The position numbers and the translations under genes were made by a program. A stretch of 9,900 nt of DNA, from the NCBI GenBank assembly GCA_903940375.1, contig CAJAKT010000528.1, forward strand, positions 1 through 9,900, given 5' to 3'. Shown piece by piece: positions 5,476 to 9,900 of the stretch (positions are counted from its first letter, which is position 1; each line of letters begins with the position of its first letter). The notes below the pieces were generated by a model. The model did no database searches and was not told where the DNA came from. It saw only the letters and a program-made list of their open reading frames with translations. Source of the stretch: an uncultured bacterium (GTDB lineage Bacteria; Actinomycetota; Actinomycetes; S36-B12).

Positions 5476-7335
5476 TCAGTGCTCGATCTCGCCGATGCGG
5501 GTGGCACCGAGCTCGCGCAGCGCGAGGTCGACGCCGACCGCGCCGTCAGAATCCGGGTCGTCCATGCTCGGGGCATCCGGCTCGCTGGATGCAACGGGGG
5601 CTACGGGGGCATCACCCGATGCTGCCGGCACCGGAATCGCCCGATCAGGTGCCAGGACCACGTCGATCTTCACATCGGTCTTCATGACGTCGATGATCGC
5701 CTGACGCAGCCTCTCGTCATGGCCGCTCGACTTCACGTTGTTGACCTTGCCCGCATCGGCAACGGCAACGGCAAGGATTCCGTTGCTGAGCGAGATCGGC
5801 CTCGACTCGTTGAACGCCATCCAGCCGACGCGCGAGTACGACTTCACGGCCTCCAGTACAGCGGGCCACATCGACACGAACTGATCCAGGCCAGCGGCGT
5901 ACTCGGCCGCAGCAGGCTCAGCAGGCTCAGCGGCGGGTGCTGCCGCTGCCTGTGCGCCAGCACGGGGGCGGGCGGGGGGCTTCGAGCGCGGAGCCGAGGC
6001 AGGTGCGGTGGCCGGCTCCGCAGCGGGGGTAGGAGCAGGAGCGGCCGCCGGCGTGGGTGCCGTCGGCTCGGCAACGGCGGCCGTCGACGGGGCGACCTCC
6101 GACAAGCGCTTGGGTGGGGTGGGCGCAGCAGCGGGCTCCGGTGCCCGGTCCGCTGGCGCGACCGTCGCGTGGATCGGCGTGGCCGCCATGCGCCGCTCAA
6201 GCTGATCGAGCCGCGCACGGTTGCCGGCCTCGTCCGCGTCCGATGCGGGCAGCAGCAGGCGGGCAGCCATCAGTTCGAGATGCAGCCGTGGTGCCGTGGC
6301 TCCGCGCAACTCGCTCAGCGCTGCGCTTGTGACATCGGCAGCGCGCGTGAGTTCGGCCGGGCCGAACCGCTGTGACTGCGCGATCTCGCGTGCCACCTGA
6401 TCCTCAGGCGCATCAATGAGCCCGAGTTCAGCCGCATTGGGCACGTTGTGAAGAACGATCAGGTCGCGGAAGCGCTCGAGCAGATCGGTGACGAAGCGCC
6501 GCGGATCGTGACCCGCCTCGATGACCTTGTCGATGACCGTGAAGAGTGCCGATCCGTCATGATCCGCAAGAGCGTCAATCGACTCATCCAGCAAGGTCGC
6601 ATCGGTCATACCGAGCTGGGCGACGGCTTCTGCATAGGTGACTCCACCTTCGCCAGAGCCGGAGATGACCTGCCCGAGAACCGACAGACTGTCGCGGACA
6701 CTGCCAGCACCCGCGCGAGCGACGAGAGCCAGTGCGGGTGCCTCGGCGGCCACGCCCTCCGCCTCGCAGACATACGCAAGGTGCGACTGGAGTGTCTTCG
6801 ACGGGACGAGGCGGAACGTGTAGTTGTGCGTGCGCGAGCGGATCGTCGGCAGCACTTTGTCGGCCTCAGTCGTGGCAAAGATGAAACGCACGTGCTCCGG
6901 CGGCTCCTCGACGAGCTTCAGCAGCGCGTTGAAGCCTGCGGTCGTGACCATGTGGGCCTCGTCGATGATGTAGACCTTGTAACGCGAGTTGGCCGGCGCA
7001 TACATCGCGCGCTCGCGCAGGTCGCGGGTGTCGTCAACACCACCATGGCTCGCGGCGTCGAGCTCGATGACGTCGAGCGAACCGGGGCCATTGGGCGCGA
7101 GGTCGGTGCAGCTCTGGCAGACGCCGCAAGGATCGGCTGTGGGGCCCTGCTCGCAGTTCAGCGAGCGGGCCAGGATGCGCGCCGTGGAGGTCTTGCCACA
7201 ACCGCGAGGGCCGGAGAACAGGTACGCGTGGTGCACCCTGTCGTTCTCGAGGGCCCGGCGCAGCGGGCCGGTGACGTGGTCCTGGCCGACGACGTCGTCG
7301 AGCTTCGCCGGGCGATAGGTGCGATACAGGGCCAT
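5476..7335 (-). CDS. dnaX: DNA polymerase III subunit gamma/tau
   Basis: The protein is 619 aa and is the clamp-loader ATPase subunit of the replisome. The N-terminus MALYRTYRPAKLDDVVGQ is characteristic. Walker A is GPRGCGKTST (about 42-51). Zinc-module cysteines lie near 61, 70, 73 and 76. Walker B is DEAH (about 125-128) in VYIIDEAHMVTTAGF, then LLKLVEEPPEHVRFIFATTE, and the SRC-type motif reads IRSRT. A long Ala/Pro-rich linker (roughly residues 395-485) precedes a C-terminal domain that begins near LDQFVSMWPAVLEAVKS. The start is placed at ATG 7335. The GTG at 7341 (VSMALYRT) is a close alternative because it lies 7 nt beyond a TAGGCT -10 box at 7349-7354. The reading frame continues upstream to 7413, but that extension is not conserved in type. 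recR follows 21 nt downstream. Confidence 0.95.
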   Translation of the reverse strand: MALYRTYRPAKLDDVVGQDHVTGPLRRALENDRVHHAYLFSGPRGCGKTSTARILARSLNCEQGPTADPCGVCQSCTDLAPNGPGSLDVIELDAASHGGVDDTRDLRERAMYAPANSRYKVYIIDEAHMVTTAGFNALLKLVEEPPEHVRFIFATTEADKVLPTIRSRTHNYTFRLVPSKTLQSHLAYVCEAEGVAAEAPALALVARAGAGSVRDSLSVLGQVISGSGEGGVTYAEAVAQLGMTDATLLDESIDALADHDGSALFTVIDKVIEAGHDPRRFVTDLLERFRDLIVLHNVPNAAELGLIDAPEDQVAREIAQSQRFGPAELTRAADVTSAALSELRGATAPRLHLELMAARLLLPASDADEAGNRARLDQLERRMAATPIHATVAPADRAPEPAAAPTPPKRLSEVAPSTAAVAEPTAPTPAAAPAPTPAAEPATAPASAPRSKPPARPRAGAQAAAAPAAEPAEPAAAEYAAGLDQFVSMWPAVLEAVKSYSRVGWMAFNESRPISLSNGILAVAVADAGKVNNVKSSGHDERLRQAIIDVMKTDVKIDVVLAPDRAIPVPAASGDAPVAPVASSEPDAPSMDDPDSDGAVGVDLALRELGATRIGEIEH

Positions 7336-7348
7336 GGACACGAGCGTC

Positions 7349-7354
7349 AGCCTA
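7349..7354 (-). promoter_or_regulatory. -10 box for dnaX-recR, leaderless type
   Basis: On the minus strand TAGGCT is followed by 7 nt and then the GTG at 7341 (and 13 nt to the ATG at 7335). No Shine-Dalgarno is evident before either start, and no clear -35 is seen. A leaderless or near-leaderless transcript is inferred. Confidence 0.4.
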
Positions 7355-7425
7355 TGACCTGGATCTGGCATCGCGGACCCGGAGCGCTGCAGGACCGTTC
7401 GCACGGACGGCAAGGCGCTCGCAGG

Positions 7426-7674
7426 TCAACGCGAGGCGGCCGCGGGCCACTCTCCGCGGAACTCGTCCAAACCTTCGATGACGTCAGACTCACGAGTTGA
7501 CCCTGAACGGCACTCGGTGCGGGCCAGCCACTCCGTAACACGGGGCATCCGGGCGATCCTGAGCACTTCACGTCGGAGGAAATCCGGCACACTCAACCCG
7601 GCCTCGGCCGCGCGAGCAGTCAGAGACCGATATGTCTGTTCATCCAGGTCGTGGATAACCACGCTCTTCAGCAT
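7426..7674 (-). CDS. orphan ribbon-helix-helix antitoxin (VapB/FitA-like)
   Basis: The protein is 82 aa from the ATG at 7674. The N-terminus MLKSVVIHDLDEQTYRSL forms the beta strand and first helix of a ribbon-helix-helix fold. ARAAEAGLSVPDFLRREVLR follows, the helix-turn-helix-like second half seen in VapB and FitA antitoxins that neutralise PIN toxins. The acidic/aromatic C-terminal tail (about IEGLDEFRGEW) would be the toxin-binding segment. No PIN toxin follows: only about 90 nt separate its stop from the dnaX start, and I see no PIN-like sequence there. It sits directly downstream of ffs on the same strand. The 51-nt in-frame extension to 7725 is rejected because it overlaps the SRP RNA terminator. 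It is either a solitary antitoxin/regulator or a remnant of a vapBC pair. Confidence 0.72.
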   Translation of the reverse strand: MLKSVVIHDLDEQTYRSLTARAAEAGLSVPDFLRREVLRIARMPRVTEWLARTECRSGSTRESDVIEGLDEFRGEWPAAASR

Positions 7675-7723
7675 TTCCGCATCTTCACACGGGCCGATGC
7701 GCGCCGCCGACTGCCCAGCAATC

Positions 7724-7741
7724 AAAAAGGGACCCCCCGTG
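7724..7741 (-). terminator. terminator of the SRP RNA gene
   Basis: The GC-rich closing helix of the SRP RNA is followed directly by five T residues (7724-7728, minus strand), so its 3' arm probably serves as an intrinsic terminator. The stop would not be absolute, because the VapB-like gene begins only about 50 nt downstream. Confidence 0.5.
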
Positions 7742-7818
7742 CACCCGCCAGAGCACGCTTATCCTTGCTGCCTTCCGGCCCTGGGGAGGTTCACGCGATG
7801 ACGCCGCACGAGGGGTCG
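7729..7818 (-). ncRNA. ffs: signal recognition particle RNA (small bacterial type)
   Basis: The minus strand carries the conserved SRP domain IV core GGCCGGAAGGCAGCAAGGAT, flanked by CCTCCCCAG and GCTCTGGCGGGTGCACGG. This is the actinobacterial form of the 4.5S-like RNA. The ends pair: GACCCCTCGTGC near 7806-7818 faces GCACGGGGGGTC near 7730-7741, closing the single long hairpin. The length is about 90 nt. A TTTTT tract (7724-7728) follows the 3' end. The RNA binds Ffh and guides co-translational membrane targeting. The ends are approximate. Confidence 0.93.
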
Positions 7819-7823
7819 CGACA

Positions 7824-7829
7824 ACTGTA
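7824..7829 (-). promoter_or_regulatory. -10 box for ffs
   Basis: On the minus strand TACAGT lies 6 nt upstream of the predicted ffs 5' end at about 7817-7818. No clear -35 is visible. The adjacent tRNA-Ser is on the other strand, so the two RNA genes are divergent. Confidence 0.45.
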
Positions 7830-7863
7830 CGGGGCGGCCATCCCCCGGATCAGCGCAGGCCTG

Positions 7864-7869
7864 TAACCT
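7864..7869 (+). promoter_or_regulatory. -10 box for tRNA-Ser(GGA)
   Basis: TAACCT is preceded by GGCCTG and ends 8 nt before the mature tRNA. The second tRNA-Ser has the matching arrangement GGCCTGTATTCTCC at 9254-9267, which supports this as a shared promoter element. No -35 is evident in either. Confidence 0.4.
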
Positions 7870-7877
7870 CCCCCCGG

Positions 7878-7962
7878 GGAGGATTCGCATAGTGGCCTAG
7901 TGCGCACGCTTGGAAAGCGTGTTGAGGGAAACCTCTCAGGGGTTCAAATCCCCTATCCTCCG
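7878..7962 (+). tRNA. tRNA-Ser(GGA)
   Basis: This class II tRNA is 85 nt with acceptor stem GGAGGAT/ATCCTCC and discriminator G at 7962. The anticodon loop TTGGAAA closed by ACGC/GCGT gives anticodon GGA (codons UCC/UCU). The long variable arm (TTGAGGGAAACCTCTCA) is typical of Ser, and the T-arm is GGGGTTCAAATCCCC. No CCA is encoded. It lies divergent from ffs. Confidence 0.95.
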
Positions 7963-7982
7963 CGGCCCCGCTCAGCGGGATG

Positions 7983-8020
7983 ACGGGACTCAGCCTTCGG
8001 GCTGGGTCCCGTTGCCATTT
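7983..8020 (+). terminator. terminator after tRNA-Ser(GGA)
   Basis: A 13-bp stem with arms ACGGGACTCAGCC (7983-7995) and GGCTGGGTCCCGT (8000-8012), with one G-T pair, encloses a TTCG tetraloop. The weak T-rich run at 8018-8020 follows. It separates the tRNA from the MFS gene. Confidence 0.7.
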
Positions 8021-8046
8021 CAGGGGTGCCGAACCCCCGCAAGTGC

Positions 8047-8052
8047 GATAGT
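8047..8052 (+). promoter_or_regulatory. extended -10 promoter for the MFS gene, leaderless type
   Basis: TGC precedes GATAGT, which forms an extended -10 (TGn), and the GTG start lies 6 nt further on at 8059. No Shine-Dalgarno is evident. A leaderless transcript is inferred. Confidence 0.45.
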
Positions 8053-8058
8053 CCCGGA

Positions 8059-9239
8059 GTGACCGAGCAGCAGCCAGCCGCGCGCCGGGCCGGTGCCGTC
8101 GCCTACGCGGCCCAGGGTCTGTGCTTCGCAGCGCTGGTCACCCGCATCCCCACCGTCCAGACGACGTTCTCACTCGATGACGGCGAGCTGGCGCTGCTTC
8201 TCGGGCTCGTGCCGATCGTCGCCGGAGTCGGCAGCATCGTGGCAGGCTACGCACTGTCCCGTGTCGGCAATGCCGCTGTTCTGCGCATCCTCGGTCCCCT
8301 GACTCCGATCGCTCTCGTCTGCGTCGGCCTCAGCTCGACGATGCCGACGCTTGTCGCGTCCCTCGCTCTGATCGGCTTTGCCCTGGGCGCTGTCGACGCA
8401 GCGATGAATGCGCACGCATCCGCCGTCGAGCTCACCTACCGTCGCAGCCTCATGGGCTCTTTCTTCGCGGTGTTCAGCCTGGCAGGCATCCTCGGCGCCG
8501 CTCTGGCGGCCGTTGCAGCCGGCACCTCGCTCAGCCTCGCCGCCTTCTTCGGCGTTATCGCGATCGTCGTCATCCCCGTGCAGTTGCTTGTCGGTCCCCG
8601 CCTGCTGAAGGGACGTGTCGAAGTAACCGGAAAGGTCGATGACGTCTCCCCCGAGCATCCGAGTCACGATCGCGTCCATGTGCCGTGGAAGCCGATCGTC
8701 ATCATCGGCATCGCCCTCACCTGCGTCTACATCGCTGACTCGGCGGCATCCAACTGGAGCGCGGTCTACCTGACCGAGGGCCTCCAGTCCACGGAGTCGA
8801 TCGCCGCGCTCGCCTATGCGGCCTACGCACTGACGACACTGATCGCCCGCATCTTCGTCGACCGCGGCGTGATGGCACGGGGGCCGGTGAAGCTCGTGCG
8901 CATCGGTGCCGCGACCGCTGCCGTCGCCGCACTTCTCATCGCGCTCGCCCCGTCACCGGCCTGGGGCCTGCTCGCGTTTGCCCTGCTCGGCCTCGGGCCG
9001 CGCCGATCATCCCGCTGGCCTTCACCGCTGCCGCGCAGCACGACGAGCTCGGCAGTGGTGTCGCGATCGCCCGAGTCAACGTCTTCAACTACCTCGGCTT
9101 CGTACTCGGGGCACCCCTCATCGGCCTCGTCGCCGACGCCACCTCGCTGAGGTGGGCCTTCGCCCTGCTCGTGCCCGTCCTACTCGTCGTCCTGTTCCTC
9201 GCACCGGCCTTCCGAGTCACGTCCTACGCCCGAGGGTGA
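8059..9239 (+). pseudogene. MFS transporter, YbjJ-like, broken by an apparent one-base frameshift
   Basis: The gene encodes a major facilitator superfamily membrane transporter of the YbjJ/fucose-permease-like group, substrate unknown. From GTG 8059 (VTEQQPAARR) the protein shows successive hydrophobic segments, including AYAAQGLCFAALVTRIPTVQ at the N-terminus and SLDDGELALLLGLVPIVAG. A hydrophilic central loop (about VEVTGKVDDVSPEH) separates the two six-helix halves. Near codon 313 (GGG 8995-8997) the frame changes. Frame 0 runs on as Ser/Pro/Arg-rich nonsense to 9150. The -1 frame from 8997 reads PIIPLAFTAAAQHDELGSGV and then a typical last pair of helices, stopping at TGA 9237-9239. Restoring one G gives a GLGAAPIIPLAF junction and about 393 aa, a normal MFS length. 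It could be a real loss-of-function mutation or a sequencing error in a G run. Confidence 0.85.
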
Positions 9240-9259
9240 GCCCGCCCGCGGGGGGCCTG

Positions 9260-9265
9260 TATTCT
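9260..9265 (+). promoter_or_regulatory. -10 box for tRNA-Ser(CGA)
   Basis: TATTCT lies 7 nt before the mature tRNA and is preceded by GGCCTG, as in the first tRNA-Ser gene. It starts 20 nt after the restored MFS stop. The -35 is unclear. Confidence 0.5.
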
Positions 9266-9272
9266 CCTCGGC

Positions 9273-9362
9273 GGTGGCGTGTCCGAGCGGCCAAAGGAGC
9301 ACGCCTCGAAAGCGTGTGTGGGGGCAACCTCACCGTGGGTTCAAATCCCACCGCCACCGCCA
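9273..9362 (+). tRNA. tRNA-Ser(CGA)
   Basis: This class II tRNA is 90 nt including CCA. The acceptor stem is GGTGGCG/CGCCACC (9273-9279 with 9352-9358), followed by discriminator G9359 and encoded CCA 9360-9362. The anticodon loop CTCGAAA gives CGA (codon UCG). The variable arm is long and the T-arm is GTGGGTTCAAATCCCAC. Unlike the GGA isoacceptor it carries CCA in the genome. Confidence 0.95.
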
Positions 9363-9405
9363 TATGACTGATGGGCTCCCGCCTGCGGGGGCCCATCAGT
9401 CATAT
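9362..9405 (+). terminator. 44-nt near-perfect hairpin after tRNA-Ser(CGA)
   Basis: Arms 9362-9382 and 9385-9405 pair over 21 bp with a single T-G wobble and a 2-nt CT centre. The outer part is ATATGACTGATGGGC and the inner part is CTCCCGC. It begins at the last A of the tRNA CCA. No T-tract follows, so if it is a terminator it is of the U-less type found in actinobacteria. Because it is symmetric it would also work on transcripts from the other strand. Confidence 0.75.
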
Positions 9406-9538
9406 CGACTGTGACAGAGCGCGGGATTTGGGAGGAGGACCCGCAGGGTCCGACGGTTCCCACCACCGCCACCAGCCTCACGCTCGTGCTAGCGGGTTCG
9501 GTGGCCGGCGTCTTGAGTCCGTGCCTACCTACACATGC
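9406..9538. other. intergenic region between tRNA-Ser hairpin and vapB
   Basis: There is no convincing ORF here. A small palindrome GGACCC-GCA-GGGTCC lies at 9437-9451. A C/A-rich run near 9457-9473 shares CCACCGCCACC with the tRNA-Ser 3' end. The segment before the vapB start leads into a promoter, listed separately. Confidence 0.5.
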
Positions 9539-9544
9539 TAATGT
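9536..9544 (+). promoter_or_regulatory. extended -10 promoter for vapBC, leaderless type
   Basis: TGC precedes TAATGT (9539-9544), and 6 nt later lies the ATG at 9551. A TTGAGT at 9513-9518 is a possible -35, but its 20-nt spacer is too long. ACATG/CATGT half-sites at 9533-9554 surround the -10 and start, a possible weak VapB operator. No Shine-Dalgarno is evident. Confidence 0.5.
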
Positions 9545-9550
9545 ATGCAC

Positions 9551-9802
9551 ATGTCCCTGAATCATCGACTTCAAGTGCTCCTGGACGAGACGCAGCACGC
9601 CCGTCTCGCGGAGCGGGCTGCGGCCGAAGGGCGCTCCGTGGGTGCACTCGTACGCGAGGCGATCGACATGGCCTGGGTCGCTCCTGACATCCGCAAGCAG
9701 CAGGCACTTGACCTGATCCTGGCCGCCGAGCCGATGCCGGTGCCCGAGCCCGAGGAGTTGCGGGCCGAGCTTGATGAGCTGCGCGCCGGGCAGTTCGCGT
9801 GA
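9551..9802 (+). CDS. vapB: ribbon-helix-helix antitoxin, VapB-type
   Basis: The protein is 83 aa. MSLNHRLQVLLDETQHARL gives the N-terminal strand and first helix, and ERAAAEGRSVGALVREAIDM the second helix of a CopG-like ribbon-helix-helix that binds DNA as a dimer. The acidic C-terminal tail (PVPEPEELRAELDELRAGQF) would wrap the toxin. The ATG at 9551 is chosen over the in-frame ATG at 9545 because the -10 box predicts transcription to begin at about 9551. Its stop overlaps the start of the PIN toxin gene (GTGA), the usual vapBC arrangement, so pairing is well supported. It probably represses its own promoter. Confidence 0.88.
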   Translation: MSLNHRLQVLLDETQHARLAERAAAEGRSVGALVREAIDMAWVAPDIRKQQALDLILAAEPMPVPEPEELRAELDELRAGQFA

Positions 9803-9900
9803 TCCTTCTCGACACGACGGTGCTCGTCTACGCGGTCGGCGACGACCATCCGCTCACCGGTGCTGCACGTTCATTGATGAGCGACGTGCGCTCAGGTGCC
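9799..9900 (+). CDS. vapC: VapC-type PIN-domain ribonuclease toxin (partial, cut by window end)
   Basis: It starts at GTG 9799, overlapping the vapB stop, and is open to the last base. The 34 visible residues begin MILLDTTVLVYAVGDDHPL, the N-terminal PIN strand with the first catalytic acidic residue D5, followed by a helix (about LTGAARSLMSDV). PIN toxins are metal-dependent RNases that often cut tRNA or rRNA. The remaining acidic residues lie beyond the window, so intactness cannot be judged. Confidence 0.85.
   Translation, partial: MILLDTTVLVYAVGDDHPLTGAARSLMSDVRSGA

Noticed and set aside
5880..6160. Programmed frameshift in dnaX to give a short gamma product
   Set aside because: The linker region is GC-rich and I see no A-rich slippery run like that of E. 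coli dnaX.
5143..6375. 410-codon plus-strand open frame across recR and dnaX
   Set aside because: It spans two well-supported minus-strand genes. Its Gly/Arg-rich stretch is the complement of the Ala/Pro linker of DnaX.
7336..7413. 26-residue N-terminal extension of DnaX
   Set aside because: The extension is unlike DnaX N-termini, whereas ALYRTYRP follows the 7335/7341 starts directly. A -10 box at 7349-7354 would lie inside the extension.
8170..8679. 169-codon minus-strand open frame inside the MFS gene
   Set aside because: It is a charged Gly/Asp/Glu-rich shadow of a hydrophobic membrane protein gene, and no ribosome binding site or homologous motif is seen.
8971..9003. Programmed -1 frameshifting in the MFS gene
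   Set aside because: There is no X-XXY-YYZ slippery heptamer and no stimulatory structure apparent at the site. A simple missing G is the more economical explanation.
1..9900. CRISPR array, IS element or integrase
   Set aside because: No regularly spaced repeats, transposase or recombinase motifs were seen on either strand.

Overview
The window is GC-rich bacterial DNA with frequent GTG starts. It looks like an Actinomycetota chromosome. Supporting points are the lysC-asd pair with the actinobacterial LysC alpha/beta layout, an actinobacterial-type small SRP RNA, short leaderless-looking 5' ends, and the dnaX-recR-lysC-asd housekeeping cluster. The order resembles that of Micrococcales-like genomes, but the lineage is an inference.

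Layout. Positions 1-1555 (+) hold the possible tail of an upstream gene, a small cupin protein (72-413) and a closely spaced HTH_42 winged-helix protein related to AlkZ/YcaQ DNA glycosylases (416-1555). They converge on a minus-strand block running from 7341 down to 1576, in transcription order dnaX, recR, an XRE-MNT/HepT toxin-antitoxin operon, lysC and asd. dnaX and recR serve replication and recombination. lysC and asd catalyse the first two steps of the aspartate pathway (Lys, Thr, Met, DAP). The toxin-antitoxin operon sits between these two functional pairs and has its own strong promoter and a palindromic operator. Upstream of dnaX, also on the minus strand, are an orphan VapB-like antitoxin gene (7426-7674) and the SRP RNA gene ffs (about 7729-7818).

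From 7878 the plus strand carries tRNA-Ser(GGA), a hairpin, and an MFS transporter gene with an apparent one-base frameshift near 8997. Next come tRNA-Ser(CGA), an almost perfect 44-nt hairpin, and the start of a VapBC toxin-antitoxin module (vapB 9551-9802; vapC from 9799, cut by the window end).

The main points for a second look are as follows. First, two toxin-antitoxin loci and one orphan antitoxin lie among housekeeping genes. Second, the XRE-MNT promoter combines a TTGACC/CATAAT promoter, an overlapping palindrome and a start codon at the predicted +1. Third, at least five genes repeat the pattern of a -10 hexamer 6-8 nt before the start codon with no clear Shine-Dalgarno, which suggests leaderless mRNAs. 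Fourth, there is an internal start for a LysC beta subunit. Fifth, the MFS gene is frameshifted. I see no wholly unknown multi-gene system, CRISPR array, transposase or integrase.
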